DNA from: Nafulsella turpanensis ZLM-10 | Lineage (GTDB): Bacteria; Bacteroidota; Bacteroidia; Cytophagales; Cyclobacteriaceae | Reading direction: 5' to 3' | NCBI RefSeq assembly: GCF_000346615.1 | Contig: NZ_ANNU01000056.1 | Coordinates: forward strand, 1 to 35,195 | DNA length: 35,195 nucleotides | In this document: one piece after another, positions 7,909 through 18,408 of the stretch | Layout of the letters: each line of letters opens with the position of its first letter | Position numbering within the stretch: the stretch's first letter is position 1 | Translations under genes and position numbers: made by a program | Notes under the pieces: generated by a model | What the model was told of the DNA's origin: nothing | Database searches by the model: none | Seen by the model: only the letters and a program-made list of their open reading frames with translations

Positions 7909-9459
7909 ATGGAAGAGAGCATACCAGGCAATGAGCATAAGGCATTGCAGGCGCAAATTGAGCAGCTAAAGGCAGCGCTGGAATCAAAAGCAGAAGGAGA
8001 AAAGGAGATCAGGGAGCGCCTGCAGAAGTATGAACTGGCTGCCAATGGTGCCAGCGACGGCCTGTGGGACTGGAATATGAAGACGAATGAAGTCTTTATT
8101 TCCGAGCCCTGGAGTCGTATGCTCGGCTATGACATTTCCGAAGCGGAAGAGAACCTCTTGGGCTGGGAAAGCCTCCTGCACCCCGGTGACAAAGAAGGGG
8201 CGTTGGATGCTTTTTACGGGTATATAAAAGGAGATTATAAAAATTACGATATTGAATTCCGCCTGCGCCATAAAGATGGCAGCTACAGGTGGATACACTC
8301 GAAGGGAACAGTTTTACGCGACAGCAAAGGAAGGCCTTACCGGATTTCTGGTTCTCATACGGATATAACAGAACGCAAAATGGCTGAGGAAGCTTTGATA
8401 CAGAGTGAGCAAAAGTACCGGAATTTATTCGAGAATTCGCTGGTAGGGATGTTTCGTGCCGATATCCGGACCGGGGAAATACTGGAAGCAAACGGAAAAG
8501 CATGGGAAATATTCGGGCTTGAACCACAAAAAGGGGTAATCCTGAAAGATTTCTTCACCAATGAAAGAGAAAGGGAAGAAACCCTCAAAGAGCTCCTGCG
8601 GTCTACCATTATCGAAAACCATGAGTTGCAGGTAAAGCGCTGGGATGGAAAGATTCTTTGGGTATCTCTTTCGGCCTGTTTTTATCCCGAGGAAGGCTTC
8701 CTGGAATGTGTACTGAAAGATGTTACCGATACCAAGCAAAACCTGCTGGAGCTGCAAAAGGTAAACTTTGAGCTGGATAATTTCGTCTATCATGCCTCTC
8801 ACGATCTTCGTTCTCCTCTGCGATCCATCCTTGGCCTTGTTAACATCCTGCGGATCGAAACCAACGAAAAGGCGAAGCAGAATGTGGTGGACATGATAGA
8901 AGGCAGCATTAAGCGGCTGGATAACCTGGTAATGGACCTGCTGAGCATGAGCAGGAATAACCGGATCAATGATGCCCCCGTGGAGATTAACTTTATGAAC
9001 GAAATCAATTATTCGTTCACCAGCTTCTATCATGTTGCCGATACCCAAAACCTGGCCCTTACCATCAATGTCAGGCACGGAGAGGTGTTTGTGTCGGACA
9101 TAACCCGCATCCGCATTATCCTCAACAACCTTATTTCGAATGCCATAAAGTACCGGAGCTACTCCCGCGACCTTTCTTTTATTCATATTGATGTGAGTGT
9201 AAGTGAAAAGGAGGCTGTTTTTATTATCGAAGATAACGGAGAAGGTATACCGGCTTCAAAAGTGTCGACAGTGTTCGATATGTTTGTGAGAGCGTCTGAA
9301 AGCAGCGAAGGTTCCGGCCTGGGCCTTTACATTGTAAAAAATGTACTCGAGAAGCTGAATGGCGAAATAGCGGTTGAATCGGAGGAAGATGTAGGAACAA
9401 AATTTGTGGTTCGCCTCCCTAACAAGCGTTCTGCTGCTGCTCAAAAGGCAGCTCAGTAG
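7909..9459 (+). CDS. Soluble PAS-PAS sensor histidine kinase
   Basis: A 516-residue cytoplasmic histidine kinase with no membrane segment or signal peptide. An N-terminal helical, probably coiled-coil stretch (to ~residue 45) precedes a PAS domain with PAC tail (~45-150; LWDWNMKTNEVFISEPWSRMLGY ... HTDITERK) and a second PAS (~160-280; NLFENSLVGMFRADIRTGEILEAN). The HisKA segment YHASHDLRSPLRSILG carries the phospho-acceptor H298. The HATPase domain shows NLISNAIKY (~410), EDNGEGI (~441) and GSGLGLYIV (~468). I prefer ATG 7909 over GTG 7897 because GGAGG lies five bases before it. No response regulator is adjacent, so this is an orphan kinase. The signal is unknown; the first PAS is of the heme/flavin/small-ligand type and could sense redox or a ligand. 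Confidence 0.93.
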   Translation: MEESIPGNEHKALQAQIEQLKAALESKAEGEKEIRERLQKYELAANGASDGLWDWNMKTNEVFISEPWSRMLGYDISEAEENLLGWESLLHPGDKEGALDAFYGYIKGDYKNYDIEFRLRHKDGSYRWIHSKGTVLRDSKGRPYRISGSHTDITERKMAEEALIQSEQKYRNLFENSLVGMFRADIRTGEILEANGKAWEIFGLEPQKGVILKDFFTNEREREETLKELLRSTIIENHELQVKRWDGKILWVSLSACFYPEEGFLECVLKDVTDTKQNLLELQKVNFELDNFVYHASHDLRSPLRSILGLVNILRIETNEKAKQNVVDMIEGSIKRLDNLVMDLLSMSRNNRINDAPVEINFMNEINYSFTSFYHVADTQNLALTINVRHGEVFVSDITRIRIILNNLISNAIKYRSYSRDLSFIHIDVSVSEKEAVFIIEDNGEGIPASKVSTVFDMFVRASESSEGSGLGLYIVKNVLEKLNGEIAVESEEDVGTKFVVRLPNKRSAAAQKAAQ

Positions 9460-9577
9460 AAAAATTCAAACTTCTTATCCGGAAGGTCACCTGTCCTCCG
9501 GCTTTTTCTGAGCCGGATGGGATTCCCTCCCGGGAGGTTTATCCTGCAGGGGAGGTAAGCAGGCAGATGTGTTACCA

Positions 9578-9706
9578 TTGTCATGCCCCGGGGCATCTGA
9601 GGAGTAGCAGAAAGATAAAACGGGGCAGTTAAAAAGTAGCTCCATTTTTTTCCTTAGGCTTTTCTTCTTTAGGCATTTATTTATAGATCCCCTGCGGGGA
9701 TGACAA
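9578..9706. repeat. MITE/REP-like element with ~22-base terminal inverted repeats
   Basis: The left end (9578-9598) begins TTGTCATGCCCCGGGGCATCT. The right end (9685-9706), read on the minus strand, begins TTGTCATCCCCGCAGGGGAT and continues CT. The two ends are thus inverted copies, differing by single-base changes and a short insertion, and each end is itself a near-perfect hairpin. About 86 bases with no coding capacity lie between. No transposase is present. I recall repeats with TTGTCATCC termini in Cytophagales intergenic DNA, but I cannot check copy number here. Confidence 0.55.
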
Positions 9707-9814
9707 ATCAGGCATATCTGCAGAATCGATGCCTGAAGACCTTAGTGCTACTCCCAGTCTCCTCTCACTGAGGGCTCCCATTCCACAAATTCTTTCTGAA
9801 CAGTCTCCCTGAAC

Positions 9815-9844
9815 TTTGTATTACTGGTGGAGATATTTATCTTG
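9815..9844 (+). promoter_or_regulatory. Possible panB promoter, nearly leaderless
   Basis: TTTG at 9815-9818 and TATCTTG at 9838-9844 are 19 bases apart, matching the Bacteroidota consensus except in the last bases of the -7 box. The ATG at 9850 is so close that the transcript would have almost no leader. Confidence 0.3.
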
Positions 9845-9849
9845 CACCT

Positions 9850-10668
9850 ATGTCAGTGCACAAAAGCGATATTAAAAAAGTAACGACCCATCAGTTACAG
9901 GAAATGAAGAGCCGTGGCGAGAAAATTTCCATGCTCACGGCCTACGATTATTCCATGGCGCGTATCCTCGATGCCGGCGGTATCGATGTACTGCTGGTGG
10001 GCGATTCGGCCTCCAATGTAATGGCCGGGAACGAAACGACCCTTCCTATTACGCTCGACCATATGATCTGGCATGCCAGCAGTGTGGTAAAAGCAGTAGA
10101 AAGAGCCCTCGTGGTGGTCGATATTCCTTTCGGTAGTTACCAGGCCAATTCCTCTGAAGCCCTTCGTTCGGCTATCCGCATCATGAAGGAGTCGGGCGCC
10201 CATGCAGTAAAAGTGGAAGGCGGTAGCGAAATCAAGGAATCGGTCATGAGGATAATTAGTGCGGGTGTACCGGTAATGGGACATCTCGGCCTCACGCCCC
10301 AGTCCATTTACAAATTCGGCACCTACAGTGTGCGGGCGAAGGAAGAGGCAGAAGCAGAAAAGCTGATAGAAGATGCGCTGCTGCTGGAATCCTGTGGCTG
10401 CTTTGCCCTGGTGCTGGAAAAAATTCCGTCGAAACTGGCCGAAAAGGTAGCGCAGCGCCTCCGCATCCCGGTAATTGGCATAGGTGCAGGCCCTAAAGTA
10501 GATGGTCAGGTGCTGGTAGTCCATGATATGCTGGGCATTACCAAAGATTTTAAGCCCCGCTTCCTGCGCCGCTATGCCGATTTAAACCAGGTAATTACAG
10601 AGGCAGTTAGCCATTATATAGCCGATGTAAAGTCCAGTAGCTTTCCGAATGATAAGGAGAGTTATTAA
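9850..10668 (+). CDS. panB: 3-methyl-2-oxobutanoate hydroxymethyltransferase
   Basis: A 272-residue enzyme of normal PanB length. It transfers a hydroxymethyl group from methylene-tetrahydrofolate to 2-oxoisovalerate, giving ketopantoate, the first committed step to pantothenate and CoA. The sequence shows the family's metal site: D52 in [14 protein letters not shown]91 in VVDIPFGSY and E123 in [17 protein letters not shown] and the [20 protein letters not shown] loop also match. No other pantothenate gene (panC, panD, panE) is nearby. It is followed by a small hairpin with a T-run before icd, so the two are probably separate transcripts. Confidence 0.97.
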   Translation: MSVHKSDIKKVTTHQLQEMKSRGEKISMLTAYDYSMARILDAGGIDVLLVGDSASNVMAGNETTLPITLDHMIWHASSVVKAVERALVVVDIPFGSYQANSSEALRSAIRIMKESGAHAVKVEGGSEIKESVMRIISAGVPVMGHLGLTPQSIYKFGTYSVRAKEEAEAEKLIEDALLLESCGCFALVLEKIPSKLAEKVAQRLRIPVIGIGAGPKVDGQVLVVHDMLGITKDFKPRFLRRYADLNQVITEAVSHYIADVKSSSFPNDKESY

Positions 10669-10732
10669 TTAAAGGCAAATCCCTTAACTTTGCCACGGGC
10701 ATACAGTTATTATCTACAGCCTGCTTTTTAGG

Positions 10733-10751
10733 TGAGCCTTCGCTCATTTTT
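10733..10751 (+). terminator. Weak terminator after panB
   Basis: TGAGC (10733-10737) pairs with GCTCA (10742-10746) around CTTC and is followed by TTTTT. The stem is only five pairs (two more as G-T pairs). A TAACTTTG matching the -7 consensus lies upstream at 10685-10692, but no TTTG precedes it at the right distance. Confidence 0.35.
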
Positions 10752-10788
10752 AAAATTGAACTATTAGCCACTCCACGAGTGCGCATAA

Positions 10789-13032
<2,244 letters not shown>

Positions 13033-13057
13033 TACCCTTGGTTATTCAAAGTAATCC

Positions 13058-13097
13058 AAAAGAGGCTGCCTGAACTAATTCGGGCAGCCTCTTTTTA
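13058..13097 (+). terminator. Strong rho-independent terminator after icd
   Basis: AGAGGCTGCC (13061-13070) pairs perfectly with GGCAGCCTCT (13083-13092), extendable by two further pairs toward the loop, and TTTTATTT follows. The upstream A-run (13058-13060) extends the stem, so it may work on both strands. A second perfect 7-pair hairpin, GCTACTT (13108-13114) / AAGTAGC (13121-13127), follows 10 bases later. Confidence 0.85.
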
Positions 13098-13316
13098 TTT
13101 AAAGGAAGCTACTTTTTTACAAGTAGCGCTGGTTTCTTTCTTATTAGCTGTTAGCGGAGGCGGGAAGCTTTTAAAACAGATGAGCTGCATTCCGAGTTGC
13201 TTTGTTAGCTTTTAGGGGCTGCAAGTTTTTAATTGCCGGGAAAGTTAAGCTTCCCTGTTTCCTGCGTCATATTTTTTATCACAACATCCAATACTCACGA
13301 CTCAATACTATTCTTC

Positions 13317-14858
13317 ATGTCCATTAAAATATTAAATGCCAGGCAGATCCACGAAGCGGATGCTGCCACTTTAACGCATGAACAGATAACCTCTCTTGAG
13401 CTCATGGAAAGAGCCGCATCGGCTTTCGTGCGGGCATATGTAGAGATGTATGCTGAAAAAAGACCGGTATTTATTTTTTGCGGCACAGGAAATAATGGTG
13501 GCGACGGGCTGGCAATTGGCCGCCTGCTGCTCAACCAGCAGTACAAAGTGCAGGTATACATCGTGCGGGAAAATGGAAAAACCTCCCAGGACTTCCGTGA
13601 GAACCTGGATAGGCTCAATAAGTTTCATGAGCCTAAAACGATTAGCGAGGCAGGACAGATTCCGGATTTTCCGGAAGATGCCATTATTATAGATGCCCTG
13701 TTTGGTACAGGTTTATCCAGGGTAGTGGAAGGATTGTATGCAGAAGTTATCCACAGTATCAACCAGAGCATGGTAGAGGTGGTGTCGGTAGATATCCCCT
13801 CAGGCCTGTATGCAGACGCTCCGGCAGACCCTGGAGGAGCGATTATAAAGGCAGATTGTGTCATTACCATTCATCAGCCTAAGCTGGCGTTTATGATGCC
13901 TGAAAATGGAAAATGGATGAGAAAATGGAAGATGGTGAACATTGGCCTGAGCCCGGCTTATATGGAGCAGGTGGAGACACCTTTCTGCTTTTCAGACCTT
14001 GATACCATGCGCCGTATCTTTAAAAGTCGTGATAAGTGGAGCCATAAAGGCGACTTTGGAAAAGTGCTGCTCATTGCCGGTAGCAAAGGCAAAATCGGGG
14101 CCGGTGTTCTTTGTGCCAGGGCCTGCCTCAGGAGTGGTGCAGGTTTGTTAACGGTGTACCTGCCTGCCTGCGGCTATACTATTATGCAAAGCAGTGTTCC
14201 GGAGGCCATGGTGCTGACCGACCCTTCCCAAGAACAACTGACAAGGTCGCCCAAACTGGAAGGTTTTGATGTGATAGGCATGGGGCCCGGACTTGGTACG
14301 GCAGAAATCACCAGGAAAGCATTCAAAGAACTGCTGGAGCAGGAGAGCAGGCCCATGGTACTGGATGCAGATGCCCTTAACCTGCTGAGCAGGCACAGAG
14401 AGCTGATGGACCTTTTGCCGAAAAATGCCATTCTTACGCCACACCCCAAGGAGTTTGAGAGGCTGGTCGGCAGCTGGGAAAATGATTTTGAACGTTTGGA
14501 TAAGCAAATCGCCTTCAGCCGGGAGCACCAGGTAGTGGTGGTGCTGAAAGGAGCTCATTCCAGCATTTCGTCGCCCGACGGCAGGGTGTACTTTAACAGT
14601 ACGGGCAACCCGGGTATGGCCACCGGCGGCACAGGTGATGTGCTGACAGGCCTGCTAACCGGCTTACTGGGGCAGCAGTACGACCCTTTAGAGGCGGCCA
14701 TTATGGGTGTTTTTCTCCACGGGCTGGCGGCCGACCTGGCGGCAAAAGAGCTGGGGGAGGAGTCGCTTATTGCCTCGGACCTGATTGCATACCTGCCGAA
14801 GGCCTATAAGGAGTTCGTGAACCCTGCCTTTACTATTGCTGCGCAGGACTTTTGGTGA
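13317..14858 (+). CDS. nnr: Bifunctional NAD(P)H-hydrate epimerase / ADP-dependent NAD(P)H-hydrate dehydratase
   Basis: A 513-residue fusion that repairs hydrated NADH and NADPH. The N-terminal YjeF_N epimerase half (to ~residue 210) has GTGNNGGDG at 56-64, and the C-terminal ribokinase-like dehydratase half has NPGMATGGTGDVLTG near 429-444 with the catalytic aspartate of GTGD. This two-domain fusion is common in bacteria. I choose ATG 13317: an upstream in-frame TTG at 13233 would add 28 residues (MPGKLSFP...) not seen in the family, whereas MSIKILNARQIHEADAATL is a typical start. The gene ends inside the 3' end of the convergent M28 peptidase gene, overlapping it by 26 bases. Confidence 0.95.
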   Translation: MSIKILNARQIHEADAATLTHEQITSLELMERAASAFVRAYVEMYAEKRPVFIFCGTGNNGGDGLAIGRLLLNQQYKVQVYIVRENGKTSQDFRENLDRLNKFHEPKTISEAGQIPDFPEDAIIIDALFGTGLSRVVEGLYAEVIHSINQSMVEVVSVDIPSGLYADAPADPGGAIIKADCVITIHQPKLAFMMPENGKWMRKWKMVNIGLSPAYMEQVETPFCFSDLDTMRRIFKSRDKWSHKGDFGKVLLIAGSKGKIGAGVLCARACLRSGAGLLTVYLPACGYTIMQSSVPEAMVLTDPSQEQLTRSPKLEGFDVIGMGPGLGTAEITRKAFKELLEQESRPMVLDADALNLLSRHRELMDLLPKNAILTPHPKEFERLVGSWENDFERLDKQIAFSREHQVVVVLKGAHSSISSPDGRVYFNSTGNPGMATGGTGDVLTGLLTGLLGQQYDPLEAAIMGVFLHGLAADLAAKELGEESLIASDLIAYLPKAYKEFVNPAFTIAAQDFW

Positions 14859-16161
14859 AAAGGGTAAGGAGCGTAAAGAGATCTTCAAACTCTGTAAGGG
14901 GCAGCGTAGCGGCTTTGTCATCTATATCGTGGTAGGCCTGTATGCCCCCCAGGGTATAAATAAAGAAGCTGGGTACACCTGCCTCGTAAAACAGGCAATG
15001 GTCGCTGTTGCAGGCTTCTCCGCGGGCCGATACCTTTGGCAGTAGCTGGTGCTCCTCATTAAGCGCCTGTAGCCGCTGGAACTGCTCTTCAAATACGGTT
15101 CCATTAACCACTTTTATACCTTCATCGCCCGTGCCGGTAATATCGAGGTTTAGCAGGAAGTCTATTTCCTCGAGCGGAAGGAGTGGGTTTTCCACAAAAT
15201 GCTTAGAGCCCAGCAGGCCGAGTTCTTCGGCGCCAAAGGCCATGAACAGCATGTCCTGCTCAGGCTTGTTTTCCGGCTTTGCATAATGGCGGGCAAGGCT
15301 TAGCAGCATGGCTACCCCACTTGCATTATCGTTGGCCCCGGGGAAATAAGTGTTCTCTCCCATCCGGCCCAGGTGATCGTAATGAGCGCTGTAGGCAATT
15401 ACTCCTTTTTCAGGATTTTTACCCTTTACCAGGCCTATGACATTTTGCGTATTGAGCTTGTTGAGGTGCTTGTTTTCGATGTGCAGTTCAAGCGAATCGG
15501 CCTGTCCGGGAAGTACTCCTTTCTTGATGATGAGCTGTGGTGTTTCGCAGGGCTGCTGAGCTACATGCCAGCTCAGTTTATCGGTGGTTAAGAAAGTAAT
15601 CGCAGTGGCAGGGTTGTTTTTAAAATGCTTTAGAAATTCCATGGTCTCCTGCAGCTTCTGCTTTTCTTCAGGAGTAGCCTGTGCAAAAAGCGTCTGGTCA
15701 ATCACTAATATTTTTCCACTTGCTGTTTGCAGCTTTCGAAGGAGGAGGGAGGCATCCAGAATTTCCTTTTTGCTTAATGAGAGAAGAGGAAAAGTGCCAT
15801 GAATCGTTTGAGAACAGGGACCTACTAAAAATTCACGGCCGGCTTTTAGGGACTGTCCTTTATGGATTACCTCCACCTCCGTGGGAAAGGTGTTGACCGA
15901 TACCTCAAATTCCTGGAAAAAGCCATTTCCAAAAGACTGCAGGCCCAGGCGCTGAAATTCGCTGGCAATAAAATTGGCTGCTTTCAGGTGGCCATCTGCA
16001 ACATAACCACGACCGTGCATGGACGGAGCGGACAAGGTATCGACTACCTTACGGGCATAAGGAAGCACCTGCTGTTGTGAAGAAGGCTTTTGCTGAAATG
16101 GAAGAAAAAAGAAAAGAAGGAAAATAAAAGGGAACACTCCGTAAACCAGGTTTGCAGGCAC
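14833..16161 (-). CDS. M28-family zinc aminopeptidase, exported
   Basis: A 442-residue secreted or membrane-anchored metallopeptidase. Residues 9-23 are a hydrophobic signal or anchor. A PA-like insert domain (about 90-235) precedes the catalytic domain. The two-zinc site is complete: H260 and D262 in SAHYDHLG, D278 in GANDNASG, E312/E313 in FGAEELG, D340 in LNLDITG and H411 in QAYHDIDD. M28 enzymes trim N-terminal residues from peptides in the periplasm or outside. The start is GTG: no ATG lies before the hydrophobic stretch and a TAA is in frame six codons upstream. A GTG at codon 9 is also possible. The 3' end overlaps the convergent nnr gene by 26 bases. Confidence 0.92.
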   Translation of the reverse strand: MPANLVYGVFPFIFLLFFFLPFQQKPSSQQQVLPYARKVVDTLSAPSMHGRGYVADGHLKAANFIASEFQRLGLQSFGNGFFQEFEVSVNTFPTEVEVIHKGQSLKAGREFLVGPCSQTIHGTFPLLSLSKKEILDASLLLRKLQTASGKILVIDQTLFAQATPEEKQKLQETMEFLKHFKNNPATAITFLTTDKLSWHVAQQPCETPQLIIKKGVLPGQADSLELHIENKHLNKLNTQNVIGLVKGKNPEKGVIAYSAHYDHLGRMGENTYFPGANDNASGVAMLLSLARHYAKPENKPEQDMLFMAFGAEELGLLGSKHFVENPLLPLEEIDFLLNLDITGTGDEGIKVVNGTVFEEQFQRLQALNEEHQLLPKVSARGEACNSDHCLFYEAGVPSFFIYTLGGIQAYHDIDDKAATLPLTEFEDLFTLLTLFTKSPAQQ

Positions 16162-16713
16162 AACTTCAAATAATTAAAATTTTTATTTACCTTAAAATTA
16201 ATAAACTGCAGGTTTTTTTATGCCTTATCCTCTATATTTTTTTTGTTGTCCTTTTGTTCCTTTGGGTGTGTTGACAAATAATTTAATTAGCTGAATCAAT
16301 TAAAGTGTAACCTCTTTACAGAGGAAAGAGGCTTTAAGAGACACTGTGAGAATAGTGGTAGTGCCTGGGGGAGGATTAGCCTTTTACTAGCGGAGTTAAA
16401 GAAGGAGGGGTAGATTGTCCGGAACAGGATAATGTAGAGCAAAATGGTAAATGGAGTTCTGTTTTTCAGCGGGTTTTGTCGCTCGACCGGAAAGGAGCAT
16501 GGCAAGAGGTAATTGAGGCCTTTCCCTGAACAGGGAAAGGCCCAGGTAATCATCCCTTCCCGCAGGAGTGCTGCGACTCCTTTAGTTGTCAGAACAAACA
16601 ACCTAAATCCCGGTAAGCTTAGGACGGCTACTGTTTTTTTATTGTGGAGGAGACTGGAGCAACAGTTTTAAAGGAGGATCGCTGAAATTACATCCAAAAT
16701 TTTTTAAAAGAAA

Positions 16714-16743
16714 TTTGAATTCCATATAAAAAGCTTAACTTTC
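16714..16743 (+). promoter_or_regulatory. Promoter of the sulP-carbonic anhydrase-tetR operon
   Basis: TTTG at 16714-16717 and TAACTTTC at 16736-16743 are 18 bases apart. The -7 box differs from TAnnTTTG only in its last base. Transcription would start near 16750, leaving a leader of about 42 bases. Confidence 0.55.
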
Positions 16744-16751
16744 GAAAAACA

Positions 16752-16764
16752 ATAGTATTACTAT
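16752..16764. promoter_or_regulatory. Inverted-repeat operator candidate at the sulP transcription start
   Basis: ATAGTA and TACTAT form a perfect inverted repeat around a single T, exactly where transcription is expected to start. CTATCAC occurs at 16761-16767 and again at 16782-16788, 21 bases or two helical turns apart. The TetR-type regulator encoded third in the operon is the obvious candidate to bind, but this is inferred from position only. Confidence 0.45.
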
Positions 16765-16791
16765 CACATTAGAACGTTAAGCTATCACCTT

Positions 16792-18381
16792 ATGCTCAGT
16801 TTAAAAGATATTAAAAATGATTTGCCTGCCGGTATAGTCGTATTCCTGGTGGCAGTACCCCTCTGTCTTGGCATAGCCATGGCCTCGGGTGCTCCGCTGT
16901 TCTCCGGAATTATTGCCGGGTTTGTTGGGGGCATTGTAGTTACACTCATTAGTGGTTCAAACCTGGGTGTAAGTGGCCCGGCGGCAGGTCTTGCCGTCAT
17001 TGTTCTAAATGCTATTGATAGCCTTGACAACTATGAAGTTTTTTTGGCTGCAGTCGTGCTGGCAGGTATAATTCAGCTGACTATGGGTTTCCTGAATGCC
17101 GGCAGTATTGGTTACTACTTCCCCTCTTCGGTAATCAAGGGAATGCTTGCCGGCATAGGTGTCATTATCGCCCTTAAGCAGATCCCTCACGCTTTCGGCT
17201 ATGATGCTGGTTTTGAAGGTGACTTGGCCTATTTACAGCCAGATGGTGAAAATACCTTCTCCGGCATTTTCAATGCCTTCAATTTTGTCTCCACATCTGC
17301 TGTCATTATCAGTGTGGTATCGCTGTTCATCCTTATTCTGTGGGACCAGGTACTTTCTAAAAAAGGAAAAGTATTTCAGATTATCCAGGGGCCTCTGGTA
17401 GTGGTGTTATTCGGTATCGGCCTGAACCTCTTCTTCAGCAATCTTACCCCTGAGCTTACACTTTCCGGTAACCACCTCGTACAGCTACCGGTTGCGGAGA
17501 GTTTGAGCGGCTTTGCCCGGCAGTTCACCTTTCCGGATTTCAGTAACGCTCTTAGTCTGCAGGTAGTCATTCTGGGCTTCACCATTGCCGTTGTCGCGAG
17601 CCTTGAAACCCTGCTCTGCCTTGAGGCAACCGATAAGCTGGACCCGTATAAGCGTATAAGCCCGGCTAACCGGGAGCTTAAAGCACAGGGTGTCGGCAAT
17701 ATAGTTTCAGGTCTGATTGGTGGTCTCCCTATTACGCAGGTAATTGTCAGAAGCTCTACCAATATTCAATCCGGGGGTAAAACAAGGTTATCGGCTTTTA
17801 TACATGGTGTTTTAATTCTGGTGAGTGTAATGGTATTCCCTCAGGTGCTCAATCTGATACCACTGGCCAGCCTTGCTGCTATTCTTATTATGGTAGGCTA
17901 CAAACTGGCGAAGCCCGAGCTGTTTAAGAAAATGTACCAGAGCGGCTGGAATCAGTTTCTTCCTTTTATTATTACCATTGCCGCCATTGTATTCACCGAC
18001 CTTTTAACCGGTATTGGCATTGGCATGGCGGTGGCCGTCTTCTTTATTCTGAAGAACAACTACCATGTTTCCCATGCAGTAACTCAGACGGAAACGCCCG
18101 AGGGTAAAAAGGTGTACCGCCTGGAAACCGCCGAAGATGTGAGCTTTCTTAACAAAGGAAACATCATGCAAACCCTGCGCAAGATTCCGGAAGGCGCTAA
18201 GGTAGAAATTGATACTACCCGCTCTGTCTTTATCGACGATGATGTAAGAGAGCTTTTCGAGAACTTTAAAGATACGGCGATACAGCAAAAGATTGACTTA
18301 GTCATTCTGGAGCGACCGTTGCTGGAGCAGCCTGAAGCCAGTGTCTACTCTCCCCTACAGGAGAGGCCTATGGAATCCTGA
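16792..18381 (+). CDS. SulP-family inorganic anion transporter, probable bicarbonate importer
   Basis: A 529-residue inner-membrane SLC26/SulP transporter. About a dozen hydrophobic segments fill residues ~10-415, starting with DLPAGIVVFLVAVPLCLGIAMASGAPLFSGIIAG, followed by GSNLGVSGPAAGLAVIV, the family's substrate-site region. A C-terminal STAS-like domain (~435-515; AEDVSFLNKGNIMQTLRKIPEGAKVEID) follows. SulP proteins move sulfate, bicarbonate or other anions. The next gene, 27 bases downstream, is a beta-carbonic anhydrase, so bicarbonate is the likely substrate, as for other transporter-anhydrase pairs; Na+ or H+ coupling is unknown. It heads a three-gene operon with a good promoter. Confidence 0.92.
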   Translation: MLSLKDIKNDLPAGIVVFLVAVPLCLGIAMASGAPLFSGIIAGFVGGIVVTLISGSNLGVSGPAAGLAVIVLNAIDSLDNYEVFLAAVVLAGIIQLTMGFLNAGSIGYYFPSSVIKGMLAGIGVIIALKQIPHAFGYDAGFEGDLAYLQPDGENTFSGIFNAFNFVSTSAVIISVVSLFILILWDQVLSKKGKVFQIIQGPLVVVLFGIGLNLFFSNLTPELTLSGNHLVQLPVAESLSGFARQFTFPDFSNALSLQVVILGFTIAVVASLETLLCLEATDKLDPYKRISPANRELKAQGVGNIVSGLIGGLPITQVIVRSSTNIQSGGKTRLSAFIHGVLILVSVMVFPQVLNLIPLASLAAILIMVGYKLAKPELFKKMYQSGWNQFLPFIITIAAIVFTDLLTGIGIGMAVAVFFILKNNYHVSHAVTQTETPEGKKVYRLETAEDVSFLNKGNIMQTLRKIPEGAKVEIDTTRSVFIDDDVRELFENFKDTAIQQKIDLVILERPLLEQPEASVYSPLQERPMES

Positions 18382-18408
18382 CAATCATTAATTAAAAAAC
18401 CTAACTAT

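Larger units (their letters stand above)
9460..9849. other. Intergenic region with hairpins and a MITE-like element
   Basis: This 390-base stretch has no gene. A hairpin TCCGGCT (9497-9503) / AGCCGGA (9511-9517) and a palindrome CCTCCCGGGAGG (9526-9537) follow the kinase gene and may terminate it, though neither has a good T-run. An inverted-repeat element occupies 9578-9706. The panB promoter is probably at 9815-9844. Confidence 0.5.
16162..16791. other. 630-base gene-free region with several stem-loops
   Basis: No reading frame here is convincing. An antisense frame at 16296-16601 has no recognisable protein character. Visible structure: CCTCTTT (16311-16317) / AAAGAGG (16325-16331); a perfect 26-base inverted repeat at 16517-16542, with 12-base arms GGCCTTTCCCTG and CAGGGAAAGGCC around AA; and AGGAGT (16564-16569) / ACTCCT (16576-16581). 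The right end holds the sulP promoter and operator. The stretch could carry a non-coding RNA or a decayed gene; I cannot tell which. Confidence 0.45.

Noticed and set aside
8425-9186. A 253-codon open frame on the minus strand inside the histidine kinase gene
   Set aside because: The plus strand encodes intact PAS, HisKA and HATPase motifs; the antisense product has no family features.
13233-13316. TTG start at 13233 for the NAD(P)HX repair gene
   Set aside because: It adds 28 residues not seen in the family; the ATG at 13317 matches the usual N-terminus.
16271-16276. TTGACA resembling an E. coli -35 box
   Set aside because: Bacteroidota promoters use a different consensus and no matching -10 or -7 box follows.
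16296-16601. A 101-codon minus-strand frame in the large intergenic region
   Set aside because: No family features, no promoter or start context, and it runs through strong stem-loops.
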